64,000 nucleotides of DNA from Coriobacteriaceae bacterium (GTDB taxonomy: Bacteria; Actinomycetota; Coriobacteriia; Coriobacteriales; Coriobacteriaceae). Below the pieces are notes generated by a model. That model worked only from the letters and a program-made list of their open reading frames with translations. It did no database searches and was not told the DNA's origin. Positions 32,800 to 42,012 of the stretch are shown piece after piece. Each line of letters starts with the position of its first letter. Positions within the stretch are counted from its first letter, which is position 1. The DNA is taken from assembly GCA_025992855.1 (NCBI GenBank), contig DAJPGB010000001.1, positions 124,001 through 188,000 of the forward strand, read 5' to 3'. The translations under genes and the position numbers were made by a program.

Positions 32800-32935
32800 G
32801 GGCCGCGTGCCCGCCCGCAATATATTTGATTGATCGCGAGTTCCGCACGCAAAGAGGGCCACTTAATGTGGCCTTCGTCTTGCGCAGGACTGCCCGAGCA
32901 GGCAATCAAATATATTGCGGGCGGGCACGCGGCCC
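32800..32935. repeat. Long perfect hairpin element H3 with a nested terminator-like stem
   Basis: Arms of 33 bases (32800-32832 and 32903-32935; outer GGGCCGCGTGCCCGCCCGC) are perfectly complementary. The 70-base interior holds a second stem GGCCAC-TTAAT-GTGGCC. The outer GAGAGGGCCGC matches the start of H2. It lies between the convergent murB and CHAP-peptidase genes. Confidence 0.9.
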
Positions 32936-32943
32936 AGTCGGCT

Positions 32944-34149
32944 TTACGACAGCGCAATACCGCCAAGCCAGCCCCAACGCACGCCAGAGCCAGTACCATA
33001 AAAGCTAATGAACGAATCAAGCGACTTAGACGTAATGGCACCCTCGTTGCTCATAACGATGCCGCCGCCAACGTAGATACCCACATGACCGTAGATAAGG
33101 CCCGGAGCACCCGTGCCGCTGTGCGAGGAATCGGCCACGATCATGCCCACCTGCAGCGCCGAGCGGTCGGAGCTATAGCACCAGGCGTTGAACATGTCAC
33201 ACGCGTTGCCGCCAAAATAGCCCACGCCGGCATTGCGGAAGACGTTGGTAACCCAGGCAGCACACCAGCCCTGGCCGGGAGAAGGCGTCGAGTAGCACGC
33301 ATTGACGACGGCCTGCTGCTTGCCCGAACCGCCCGTCTGTTGCGGGGTGCCGCCGGCATACGAGCCGCCACCCGAGCTCGAGCCACCCGAAGAAGAGCCC
33401 GTGTTCGCAGAGGCCGCGGCTGCCGCAGCCGCCTTCCTAGCGGCCTCCTCGGCCTGGGCGGCAGCGAGAATCTCGGAATCGCGCTGAGCCATGAGTTCCT
33501 TGACGTCGTCGGAAAGACCGTTCAGCACGGTCTGGACTTCTTGCTGCTTGGCCTGCATATCCTGCATCTGAGCCGTCTGCTGGTCCTTGAGTTTCTCCAG
33601 GTTGGCCTTTTGTGCTTCGAGCTCGGTCTTCTGCGCGTCGAGCTCAGCCTGAATCGTCTGGATATCCTCGATGGCATCGCGGTCGCTCTTGTTGATCTTC
33701 TCAACGTAATGCGCGTTGGCGACGAGTTCCTCAAACGAGCCAGAGGCCAGCAGCAGCGACAGGATATTCGTACCGCCGGACTTGTAGCTGGCGGCCACGC
33801 GATCGGAAAGGTCGTTGCGCTTCTTCTTGAGCTCGGCCTTCTTTTCATCGATCTGGGCCTGTGTGTCGTCAATCTTGCCCTGGACATTCTCAATGTCGTT
33901 GAGGGTCTGGGCATTCTTGTTGGCCAGCGCCGCATACTCATTTGCGATGCTGTCGAGCTGGGCCTGAACCTCGTCGAGCTGGGCCTGGGCGGCATTCAAT
34001 TTATCGGTGGTTTCTTTGGAAGCCTCCGCCGCATGGGCGCGAGTGGGCAGGCCGAAAAGAACTGCCGCAGAAGCGGCGCCGAACAGGGCCTTAAGGGCAG
34101 TGCGGCGCGAGAGCTCCTGGGAAAGGATGGAATCGCTGTTTGGTGACAT
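32944..34149 (-). CDS. Secreted coiled-coil peptidase, CHAP/NlpC-P60-like (PcsB/RipA type)
   Basis: A 401-residue exported cell-wall hydrolase candidate. A twin-arginine signal (SRRTALKALFGAASAAVLFG) precedes an AHA cleavage site at about residue 40. Residues 45-235 form coiled coil (KLNAAQAQLDEVQAQLDSIA, KKAELKKKRNDLSDRVA). A Ser/Gly linker (about 245-275) leads to a cysteine peptidase domain: PGQGWCAAWVTNVFRNAG (Cys) and IYGHVGIYVGGGIV (His). Such proteins cleave peptidoglycan stem peptides at division and are kept inactive by their coiled coil. It is monocistronic. Confidence 0.88.
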   Translation of the reverse strand: MSPNSDSILSQELSRRTALKALFGAASAAVLFGLPTRAHAAEASKETTDKLNAAQAQLDEVQAQLDSIANEYAALANKNAQTLNDIENVQGKIDDTQAQIDEKKAELKKKRNDLSDRVAASYKSGGTNILSLLLASGSFEELVANAHYVEKINKSDRDAIEDIQTIQAELDAQKTELEAQKANLEKLKDQQTAQMQDMQAKQQEVQTVLNGLSDDVKELMAQRDSEILAAAQAEEAARKAAAAAAASANTGSSSGGSSSGGGSYAGGTPQQTGGSGKQQAVVNACYSTPSPGQGWCAAWVTNVFRNAGVGYFGGNACDMFNAWCYSSDRSALQVGMIVADSSHSGTGAPGLIYGHVGIYVGGGIVMSNEGAITSKSLDSFISFYGTGSGVRWGWLGGIALS

Positions 34150-34416
34150 ATGTACTCCGTTACATGCTTATTTATATGTCGCTCAACTCATACATATTAG
34201 CGTACATATGGCGCGTCCCAACGATTTCCACGAACGGCAGGAAACTACAAGGTCGGCGGCTCGTAAGCAAATGCCAAAGATCAGGTTATGCGTACGCAAG
34301 CTCTTCTGATGAGTACGTTAGCACAATCCTCTGCTTTTCCTACAGCGCACGATTTGGGCGTCCCTGCCTGCGCTATACTCCCCTGAAGAAGTGTTCCTGA
34401 TTCGATAGGAGACTAC

Positions 34417-35478
34417 ATGTCCAAAGCACTCGACCCCAAAGACACCTGCGTCCTCGTTACCGGTGGCGCCGGTTTTATCGGCTCGCACACCGTCGTTCAG
34501 CTGCTCGAGGGTGGCTACCAGGTCGTCATCGTCGATGATCTCTCCAACTCCAGCGCCGTCGCCGTCGACCGCGTCAAGACCATCGTGGGCGAAGAGGCTG
34601 CCAAGAACCTCACCTTCTACGAGGCCAACGTGCTCGACCGCGAGGCCATGAACAAGATCTTCGACACCCATCAGATCGACCGCGTCATCCACTTCGCCGG
34701 CTTTAAGGCCGTCGGCGAGTCGGTGAGCAAGCCCGTCGAGTACTACCACAACAACATCGAGAACACCCTGGTGCTCATCGACGTCATGCGCAACCATGGC
34801 TGCAAGTCCATCATCTTCTCGAGCTCCTCGACCGTCTACGGCGACCCGGACAACCCGCCTGTCACCGAGGAAGACCCCAAGAAGCCCGCAACCAACCCCT
34901 ATGGCTGGACCAAGTGGATGATCGAGCAGATCCTTATGGACGTTCACACCGCCGACCCCGAGTGGGACGTCGTGCTGCTCCGCTACTTCAACCCCATCGG
35001 CGCCCATCCGTCGGGCCTGATCGGCGAGGACCCCAAGGGCATCCCCAACAACCTGGTGCCCTATGTCGCGCAGGTTGCCGTGGGCAAGCTCGAGGCCGTT
35101 CAGGTCTTTGGCAATGACTACCCCACTCCCGACGGCACGGGCGTGCGCGACTATATCCACGTTTGCGACCTGGCATCTGGTCACGTGGCCGCCCTCAACT
35201 GGATGAACGGCAAGACCGGCGTCGAGATCTTTAACCTGGGCACCGGCACCGGCACCTCGGTACTCGAGGTCGTCGCCGCCTTCTCCAAGGCCTGCGGCAA
35301 GGAGCTGCCCTACGTGATCCGCGAGCGCCGTGCCGGCGACATCGCCGCCAACTGGTGCGATGCCTCCAAGGCCGAACGTATGATGGGTTGGAAGGCCCAG
35401 TACGATATCGCGGATATGTGCCGTGACAGCTGGAATTGGCAGAGCCACAACCCCAACGGCTTCGCCGACGCCGAGTAG
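34417..35478 (+). CDS. galE: UDP-glucose 4-epimerase
   Basis: A 353-residue extended short-chain dehydrogenase. It has the NAD motif VLVTGGAGFIGSHTVVQL, IHFAGFKAVGESV, the catalytic Ser/Thr in SSSSTVYGDP and the YGWTKWM Tyr-x3-Lys pair, then LRYFNPIGAHPSGLIGEDP and RDYIHVCDLASGHVAAL. It interconverts UDP-glucose and UDP-galactose. A TATACT -10 lies about 40 bases before the ATG. The upstream 267-base gap shows AT-rich promoter sequence only. Confidence 0.98.
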   Translation: MSKALDPKDTCVLVTGGAGFIGSHTVVQLLEGGYQVVIVDDLSNSSAVAVDRVKTIVGEEAAKNLTFYEANVLDREAMNKIFDTHQIDRVIHFAGFKAVGESVSKPVEYYHNNIENTLVLIDVMRNHGCKSIIFSSSSTVYGDPDNPPVTEEDPKKPATNPYGWTKWMIEQILMDVHTADPEWDVVLLRYFNPIGAHPSGLIGEDPKGIPNNLVPYVAQVAVGKLEAVQVFGNDYPTPDGTGVRDYIHVCDLASGHVAALNWMNGKTGVEIFNLGTGTGTSVLEVVAAFSKACGKELPYVIRERRAGDIAANWCDASKAERMMGWKAQYDIADMCRDSWNWQSHNPNGFADAE

Positions 35479-35488
35479 CCACTCCCCC

Positions 35489-35524
35489 GTGCTAGGTTTT
35501 GTGGCATGCCTCAAAACCTAGCAC
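35489..35524. repeat. Inverted repeat after galE
   Basis: GTGCTAGGTTTTG pairs with CAAAACCTAGCAC (one base offset) around TGGCATGCCT. It begins 11 bases after the galE stop without a T run. A second inverted repeat follows at 35559. Confidence 0.7.
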
Positions 35525-35558
35525 GCGACATGCTCGGCACATGCCGCTTCCCGCATGG

Positions 35559-35589
35559 GTAGATTTCTAGACATGTCCCAAAAATCTAC
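35559..35589. repeat. Short inverted repeat after galE
   Basis: GTAGATTT pairs with AAATCTAC around CTAGACATGTCCCAA. It lies just before the galE terminator-like hairpin. Confidence 0.6.
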
Positions 35590-35878
35590 TGGCCCCGGCC
35601 TCCAATGTGAGGTCGGGGCTTTTTAGGAACTCGTTCTCGAGCTCGAGCTCGCGCATGCACTTGCGGGCGGCCCTCACCTCGGCGGTCTCGGTCTTGGCCG
35701 CGGCCGCCGCGACCGGGTGGTTGGCCAGTTCCTTCTTTCTGACCGTCACCCATCTTCCCAGGATCTTCTCATTGATGCCGAGGTCGGCGGCCACTTGGGC
35801 GATGGGCTTCCCCGACGCGACGGCGAAGTCTGCGTCCTCGGTGCGGTGCCCCGCTGTGCAGGAGAGCCTATCTGCCAT
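35567..35878 (-). pseudogene. IS3-family transposase OrfA remnant
   Basis: A 103-codon frame whose first part is an IS3/IS911 OrfA: FAVASGKPIAQVAADLGINE forms the HTH, and KKELANHPV...RELELENEFLK the leucine-zipper end. After ENEFLK the sequence (SPDLTLEAGASRF) is unrelated and comes from the intergenic terminator. No OrfB with a DDE domain follows, so it is a truncated, non-mobile remnant. It marks the edge of the accessory island. Confidence 0.8.
35592..35624 (+). terminator. Terminator downstream of galE
   Basis: GCCCCGGCCTC pairs with GAGGTCGGGGC (one G-T pair) and is followed by TTTTT. It lies 113 bases after galE and overlaps the 3' end of an IS remnant. Confidence 0.75.
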
Positions 35879-36172
35879 GACTGAACACTCCTTTCTTTTT
35901 GGCGCTGAAACGATTATCGCCGCTCAACGCCATTCCTCTAAGTCAAGTGTCCTGGGATACAATACAGTTCAAATGGACGAGGAGGATCCGGCGCTCCTCT
36001 TGATGAGCCCGGAGAGGCCCCTGGTCGTCACCCTTCCCCGCGCGAACGCAAAGCGGACGGCGGCGAGCCATGTCCTCCCCGCGCGTTCCATTTAGGGAGT
36101 CCTCGAGAAGTCGATCTCCCTGTGCGATAATCGAGCTATTGAGTCTCGCGAGTTTAGAGCTGGTGATATGCA

Positions 36173-37471
36173 TTGAAAATCAAGGTGAAAAACATCGGCA
36201 GGGTCGCTGAGGCCGATATCGAGATTAATGGCATTGCCGTGATCGCCGGGGAGAACGGGACGGGGAAAAGCACGGTTGGAAAAGCGCTTTATGCGGCCTT
36301 CAACAGCATGTCCGATTCGGAGAACAAAATCGACCGCATGAGGCGCAATAGTGTTGAACGCGCCATCAGGAAGGCATATGTGGGAGGCCCTCTCGACTCC
36401 ACGTCTCGCCACAGGCGAACTGCTGGAAGAATGAATGGTTTCATCGACAGGGTTTTTTCGGGCGAGTGCACGAGGGACGAGCTTATTGATGAGATAAAGG
36501 AGTATTACGGGGAGGAGATCTCCCGTGAGATCGAATCCGATTTCACGAATGGCGTAGCAGGAGTTGCCGATCAGATTATCGAGATCATGGATATCTCCGA
36601 TGATGAGGTATTTCGTGCGATTGCGACAAACAGGTTCCAAAGCGAGTTCAACGGCCAGATCAATTCGGTTTTCGGCGAAGAGCCCGGGAAGGTCGAACTC
36701 CAGATAAAGGACGCATCTACGGTTTTCTCGGTTGCAGGTGACGAGGTGGCGGAGGTGCACGATAGGAGGGTTTTGCGATTCAGGGCGCATTATCTGGACG
36801 ACCCGTTCCTGATCGATTCTCTCGGAGGGCCCTACGGCCCCGCTTTTCGGTTCAGGCCCCTCCTTGGACACCAGGAGGAGCTGCGGCAAGATTTGATTCA
36901 GGCGACCGTCCGTAACGATGACAGCGAGTCCTCGCTGTTCGACGAGATCGCGAAGGAGCGGCACCTGAAGGTTCTCATGGACAAGGTCTCCTCCTTATGT
37001 CCGGGGTATTTCGAGAGGAGCGAAAGTCGCGGTCACCTTACGTATCTCGAAGAGGGCTTCGCTCGGGGGTTGGAGCCTGGGAACCTTTCTGCTGGCTTGA
37101 AGACGTTCGCCATCATGAAGGTGCTCTTGAAGTCCGGCGCGCTAGATGCCGGAGGGACTATTATCCTCGATGAACCCGAGATTCATCTTCATCCTGCATG
37201 GCAGCTGGCCTTCGCCGAGATAATCGTGCTGCTCCAGAAAGAGCTCGGGATGCACGTCTTAATGAGCACCCATAGTCCATATTTCTTGAATGCGATCGAA
37301 GTGTATTCTAAGAAGCACGCTGTTGATGGATTGTGCTCATATTATCTTGCGGAGACCTGCGCTGATGGACGCTCTCGCTTTGCCGAAATAACCGGCTCGA
37401 CTGAGGTCGCCTACGAGAAGCTGGCGGCTCCTTTTGATACGCTTGAGAGGGAGGAGTACGGCCTTGAGTAG
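36173..37471 (+). CDS. AAA/SMC-like ATPase of a candidate two-gene defence cassette
   Basis: A 432-residue ABC-type ATPase of the OLD/RecF/AAA_21 group. Walker A is GENGTGKST (residues 26-34), the signature motif LSAGLK is near 305-310, Walker B IILDEPEIHLHP has D333/E334, and the H-loop STHSP has H367. A helical/charged insert separates the two halves. There is no TOPRIM domain after the ATPase, unlike OLD or GajA. The start is TTG at 36173; no ATG gives the beta strand before Walker A. The downstream nuclease-like gene overlaps its stop, so the two work together. The flanks are transposase remnants, supporting horizontal transfer. Role in phage defence is inference. Confidence 0.85.
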   Translation: MKIKVKNIGRVAEADIEINGIAVIAGENGTGKSTVGKALYAAFNSMSDSENKIDRMRRNSVERAIRKAYVGGPLDSTSRHRRTAGRMNGFIDRVFSGECTRDELIDEIKEYYGEEISREIESDFTNGVAGVADQIIEIMDISDDEVFRAIATNRFQSEFNGQINSVFGEEPGKVELQIKDASTVFSVAGDEVAEVHDRRVLRFRAHYLDDPFLIDSLGGPYGPAFRFRPLLGHQEELRQDLIQATVRNDDSESSLFDEIAKERHLKVLMDKVSSLCPGYFERSESRGHLTYLEEGFARGLEPGNLSAGLKTFAIMKVLLKSGALDAGGTIILDEPEIHLHPAWQLAFAEIIVLLQKELGMHVLMSTHSPYFLNAIEVYSKKHAVDGLCSYYLAETCADGRSRFAEITGSTEVAYEKLAAPFDTLEREEYGLE

Positions 37472-38132
37472 CGACCTGTGCGCCTCCTGCCCTCATCCGA
37501 ACTCTCCCGTGGTGCCAGATGGCAGCGATGGTTGCTCCCGTTGCAGGACCTGTATCCTAAGGGACTGCACGTCGACCATCTCCAAAACATCCAGAGACGG
37601 GAGCGTCTCTCTTGTGGATGACGATTTGCCTGTTGTCAATTTTGACTCTGTTAAAGAATGCTACTGCAAGAAGGTCAATAGGTGGATGCAACTCCCGCGC
37701 TCCGCCGATGCGCTGTATTGCGATCGGGAAACGTTATATCTAGTCGAATTTAAAAACGGCAGTCTGAAGGAGACGCTGGGGAAGAGGCTCAATCCCAAGG
37801 ATGACGAAGAGCTTGGTATCAATCTTGGCCAAAGGGACGCCCTCATCGAGAAGTGCAAGGACAGCGTTTTGATCTGCTCGGACCTGTGGGGAAAGAGGAC
37901 GAGATGGTTTCGCGAGCACTGCGTCTTTGTTTTGGTATACAACGAGGACAAGAACAAGACCGCGTTGAAGCGGGTTGCCAGCTCGATTAGGAAAAAAGCG
38001 CGTTTTGGGCTTCCTGACAAATTGAAAGGTTTTTGCGTGAAGGATGTCTTGACGCTAACCGAAAAGGAGTTTTCGACATCGCTCCTTTCAACTTGGCGAG
38101 ACGCAGAAGAAATCGCGGAGGTCGACGCGTAG
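37464..38132 (+). CDS. Zinc-ribbon plus PD-(D/E)XK-like nuclease, partner of the ATPase
   Basis: A 222-residue protein starting at TTG 37464 with GGGAGGAG upstream; it overlaps the ATPase stop by 8 bases. Six Cys at 6, 9, 24, 27, 30 and 35 (CASC, CSRCRTC...C) look like a metal-binding ribbon. Residues 80-100 read SADALYCDRETLYLVEFKNG: an Asp followed by E95-x-K97 on consecutive strands, as in PD-(D/E)XK nucleases. The C-terminal half is helical and basic (KKARFGLPDKLKG). No close family was recognised. By analogy with other ATPase-nuclease pairs it may cut nucleic acid when the ATPase senses infection. Confidence 0.7.
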   Translation: MSSDLCASCPHPNSPVVPDGSDGCSRCRTCILRDCTSTISKTSRDGSVSLVDDDLPVVNFDSVKECYCKKVNRWMQLPRSADALYCDRETLYLVEFKNGSLKETLGKRLNPKDDEELGINLGQRDALIEKCKDSVLICSDLWGKRTRWFREHCVFVLVYNEDKNKTALKRVASSIRKKARFGLPDKLKGFCVKDVLTLTEKEFSTSLLSTWRDAEEIAEVDA

Positions 38133-38154
38133 GAGACCGAAAAGCATCCGGTGG

Positions 38155-38829
38155 CTATTTGCTCCCGGTATCGATCGTTCGTCTGCAGTCGGTTTTCTTT
38201 CCGCTGCGCCCGCCAGTTTGCGATGAGTCGCGCACCGTGTGAAGCTCAACACGGATGAAATACAAATATAATCCCCCCTTGCACTGTGTTGATAAATATT
38301 GCTCGTCGAACTCATCTGAACTGGGCTTTCTTGCATAGAACTGCCTGAACCTGAGCGTTTTCGGGTATCGCATTGCCCGATCGAGCACCATCGCGACCTT
38401 CTCAAGCTTGTCCTCGGGCGGACTCATAGCCACAGCCCCGCATGTCGTCCCGGTTGGAGCCGGGATGAGCCCTCAGGAAGCACTGCATGAAGTAGCGCAT
38501 CCGGTTCACGGGCCCCAGCGGGTTCTGACCGTCGGGAACGCCCTTGAGCAGCTTCGCGTTGTAGTGCTGGCTCTTCAGTGACAGATTGTTGACGGGAGCC
38601 GTGTGGCGCCCGGCTCCATGTCGTGGATGAGCGTGGAGCCGGGCGCCACACGGCTCCCGAACGTCGCCAAGGTCTTCGCCCTGCTTGTCTTGCCAAGGCC
38701 CTCCCGGATGAAGATTGAATTGCCTGGCTCATCGCAGCCGAGCGCGACACGGCCTCTACCCGAGACCATCATCTCTACACATAGCCCATCATTCGACAAG
38801 AACGCGCAGTTTGTCCTGCATAGGCGCAT
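38155..38829 (-). pseudogene. IS1595 (ISXO2-like) transposase remnant with frameshifts
   Basis: Fragments of one transposase can be read in order on the minus strand. First comes LCVEMMVSGRGRVALGCDE with APGSTLIHDMEPGA. A second frame follows with SLKSQHYNAKLLKGVPDGQN and LGPVNRMRYFMQCFLRAHPG. Finally there is SPPEDKLEKVAMVLDRAM. The N-terminal zinc domain is missing and at least two frameshifts separate the pieces. The first break coincides with a perfect 25-bp palindrome (38594-38658). Boundaries are approximate. Confidence 0.72.
38594..38658. repeat. Perfect 25-bp inverted repeat inside the transposase remnant
   Basis: Arms 38594-38618 and 38634-38658 (GGGAGCCGTGTGGCGCCCGG at the outside) are exactly complementary around a 15-base loop. 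The high-coordinate arm encodes expected transposase residues; the low-coordinate arm replaces them and breaks the frame. Confidence 0.85.
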
Positions 38830-39029
38830 GGTGTCCCCCTCCGCCGCAAGAGGTGAGCAAAAGAGAGGCTCCCCTCGCCACTACCGGACAAAGGGACCTC
38901 TCTGGGGAAACACGCTATAAAACCTTCTTGCCGGGCGGTCGAGTACAGCACCGACGGCGTACCCGTGGAGACCTACCCAGAGCCCACGCCATTTCAAGTT
39001 TCTTGGTCTTCAACGCCACAATCCGATAA

Positions 39030-40664
39030 TCATCCAGCCGTCGAAATGACCTCGTCACAGGCGGCAAGCATCTCCTCGTCATGAGTGACAACGATTACAA
39101 TATGGTCTCTCTTAATTTCATGAAGCAATTTGATCAGCGCGCCTCGACTCTTCGCATCAAGTGCTGAGGTCGGTTCATCAAAAAGCATAACGTCCGGCGA
39201 TTTCAACAGCTGTCTCACAATTGCAATCTTTTGCTTCTCGCCGCCGGACACCCCTCCTTTCCCGCCGTCAAGCATCGCCGTTGCCCCGTTCTCCACAGAA
39301 GCAACCATTTCGTCTAGCCCCAATATGACAAGCATCCGATTCAGCTTATCCATCTCGTAATCATCAGAAAGCAGCGTAAGATTATCGAGAATCGTCCCCT
39401 CAACGATAGGGGGTTCTTGCTCCGTAATGCTGACTCGACACCGCCGCAATGCATATCGATCGATGCAACGCTGTGACACCCCGTTGTAGCGAACGGCCCC
39501 TTCTGTGTCATCTGGATATAGCCCCAATATCACTGACAGCAGCGAGCTCTTCCCCGAACCATTCGGCCCCGAGATTCCATATAGCCGACCCCTGGAAAAC
39601 GCGAGCCCCTCAATGCTTAACGCGACCCTTTCCGCCCCTGGATAACGTAGCTTGATGTTCTCTAGACGGATTTCCTCAATCGGACCAAGCGCCAATTTGC
39701 CATTCGCTTCCACCGGGACATCCCAAATTCTTTTCAGCCGCTCATAGCATACGCGATTAGTCTGGTAATCCCTTCCCCAGCCCAACAAATACTGTACCGC
39801 TGAGCTTAAGTTCGAATAATATCCAACAGCGGTCACGAGAAAACCAGGCAACAGTCTCCCGCCCATCACTTCAACCGCGCCCACAGCAAGAAGACATCCT
39901 TGAGCGGCGGAAGCGACCAACGCGTTGCCAAAGGTAAATCTAGACCCTACTTCCTGATTTGCTCTCATCGTTGGATAGAGCCCATTAAAAGCTTCGACCA
40001 GTACAGCGCGGGACCTATCGAACAAAGCATGTTTGCGGATGAAATCAACTTTCTCCAACTGATCTTGTAGACAGGAAAAAAACCTCGCGCTCTGCTCTTG
40101 TACGTCAAAACTTCTCTCAAACAGCCTTGCGCGTGAAACCGCATAAAAAGCGGCACTCGCTGCCGCAAGAACAAGGCAGACCACACTCAACTTGATATTC
40201 AGGCTACCGAGAACAAACAGGGCGGACAAAAGGGTGATAACGTTGCTTGAAACCCCCACAACCGAGTTGATTACGAAGATGACAAGGTCATTAGCGTCGT
40301 GATTGATTTGCTGGTTATAATACGACGCGTTGAAGCCCTCGAAGAATGCCTGGGGAAGGTGCTTCACGTGCTCAAGCGTATCCGCATTTAAGCCGAACCC
40401 CGCATGCGACTGAAGGTTGATGTACAGCATCTCTGAGCAATACACTAGTCCCGCTCGAACCGCTTGGACCGCAACCAAAATAAGGCAACAAACGAGAACG
40501 GCGGCAAGATCGGCGCTGGCCGGCATCGCCAATCGGTTTACCACTATGCCGGTAAGAAAGGGACCCGCAAGCGCAAGCAGCCCGACCAAAACTGTTACGA
40601 CAAGATAGGCGTAGAATCGACCGCCCAGTATATATTTTCTACAGAGATTAAGCATCAGCCTCAT
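39030..40664 (-). CDS. ABC exporter (fused permease-ATPase) of the RiPP cluster
   Basis: A 544-residue half-transporter. Residues 1-290 contain about six membrane helices (YAYLVVTVLVGLLALAGPFL, VVGVSSNVITLLSALFVLGS, NIKLSVVCLVLAAASAAFYA). Residues 325-540 form the nucleotide-binding domain: Walker A GPNGSGKSS, signature VSGGEKQKIA, Walker B VMLFDEPTSALD, H-loop VVTHDEE. No N-terminal C39 peptidase is present, so leader removal must occur elsewhere. It is the last gene of the putative RiPP operon and overlaps the radical SAM end; ATG at 40664 follows GGGGCAAA. Confidence 0.9.
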   Translation of the reverse strand: MRLMLNLCRKYILGGRFYAYLVVTVLVGLLALAGPFLTGIVVNRLAMPASADLAAVLVCCLILVAVQAVRAGLVYCSEMLYINLQSHAGFGLNADTLEHVKHLPQAFFEGFNASYYNQQINHDANDLVIFVINSVVGVSSNVITLLSALFVLGSLNIKLSVVCLVLAAASAAFYAVSRARLFERSFDVQEQSARFFSCLQDQLEKVDFIRKHALFDRSRAVLVEAFNGLYPTMRANQEVGSRFTFGNALVASAAQGCLLAVGAVEVMGGRLLPGFLVTAVGYYSNLSSAVQYLLGWGRDYQTNRVCYERLKRIWDVPVEANGKLALGPIEEIRLENIKLRYPGAERVALSIEGLAFSRGRLYGISGPNGSGKSSLLSVILGLYPDDTEGAVRYNGVSQRCIDRYALRRCRVSITEQEPPIVEGTILDNLTLLSDDYEMDKLNRMLVILGLDEMVASVENGATAMLDGGKGGVSGGEKQKIAIVRQLLKSPDVMLFDEPTSALDAKSRGALIKLLHEIKRDHIVIVVTHDEEMLAACDEVISTAG

Positions 40665-41946
40665 TTTGCCCCGCACCCCGTTTTGCCGTATTCATCATCT
40701 GGGAGAGCAGCATTTTTTGCTCGGCATCATACCGGAAGGAAACGCAACGTTTCCCCTCACCGTTTAAGGCGTGGTTGGGGCACCCTCCCATGCACATGGG
40801 AAAAGCAAAGCACTCTTGGCATTCCGGGTCATCCGGCTCATATGCCATCCAGTTAATCATGTTCTTGCTCAACATTGGCGGCTCGAAAATAGTTCCGACC
40901 CTCCGCTCCTTCATTCCAATGTCATCCCAGCACTTATACAAATCTCCGACGGGATCAACCACGTACGAGTTGATTCCAACGGCGCAACATATCCCGAAAT
41001 TCGTCCCACCAAAAGGTTGAACTTTAAAGCCCCGCGCAATTGCCCTTTTATAAAACTCAGTCTCCTCATACGAGAACTCTTTTACAGTAAAGCAGTGGCT
41101 GTCGTTCGCACATACCTGATTGATATCGTCAACAGGGGCTAAATAGAAGTGAACCTTATTCATCAGGCCATTTAGCTCGAGATGATCCAATAGCTCTTGA
41201 GCGGCCTCGATGTTGGTCTTGTCGACGTTGCTCCTTATCGAAATATCGATGATGTCGGCACACTCTTTGACGTTCTTGAGAATACGTTCGTATGTAGGGC
41301 TTCCGTCGTGAAGAATCCTCCTCGAATCGTGATCCGACTTCGATCCATCTATAGTCACTTGCGCGCTCGTCACACCACATGCCGCGAGCCTCCTTGCAAC
41401 ATCAGGCGTCAGCAGATAGCCATTTGTCACTATCGATGCGGAATATTCACACGTTGGCCCCACGACATCTTTCAGATCCGACGTAATCCGTTCGATCATC
41501 TTCATTCCGAGCAGAGGCTCGCCGCCGTACCATCCAACTGAGAGACTTGCGATACCAGGATAGTAATCTTTCACGAACTTGGAGAGCTGTGTCAAAACCT
41601 CCTCGCCCATCGTCGTGTACGCCTGTCCCTTTTCATAGCAGTAGGGACAGCAAAAGTTGCAAGCCATCGTTGGCGCAATGGTAAGGGACAGAGCAGTATT
41701 CGCAAAGCGCGCGGCGCGACTTTGCAACCTGATCTCCCCAAGCTCGTCCCTCTCCTCATTGACTAGGATGCCTCCCCTTATCAGCTCCGCGACAAGATCA
41801 TCGGCATCCCGAACGTCCCCTTCTTGAATCCTTTAGAATTTCTGCGCGTATTCCGGATTTAACGACAGGATGCCGCCGGTTCGCGCATTCATGATAAGAA
41901 GACTTCCGTTATGTTCATGCACCACATTAAATTGCGACAGTTTCAC
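40648..41946 (-). pseudogene. Radical SAM/SPASM peptide maturase with one in-frame TAA
   Basis: The full reading frame runs from GTG 41946 (GGAG upstream) for 432 codons but is cut by TAA at codon 38 (41833-41835). Before the stop: a KLSQFNVVHEHNGSLLIMN-type N-terminal domain typical of peptide maturases. After it: the same frame continues to the radical SAM core with CNFCCPYC (CX3CX2C for the SAM-binding cluster), GWYGGEPLLG, and a SPASM end (VGDLYKC, CQECFAFPMCMGGCPNH). One change, AAA to TAA, would explain the stop. Either the gene is newly inactivated, the core restarts internally (no ATG, a TTG at 41727), or the stop is read through. The rest is undamaged. Confidence 0.82.
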
Positions 41947-42012
41947 TTCGCACCATCTCCATTTCCAATCAAATCCATATCGACCCTCAGACGCTGCGCA
42001 TACGCCAGCGCA

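Noticed and set aside
35973..36095. Small plus-strand frame starting MDEEDPALLLMSPERP
   Set aside because: No clear RBS, no family likeness, and it lies in the IS3 remnant flank; not enough evidence for a gene.
41728..41946. N-terminal part of the radical SAM frame as a separate small RiPP peptide gene
   Set aside because: The 37 codons before the stop match the usual maturase N-terminal domain, and the frame and likeness continue after the stop.
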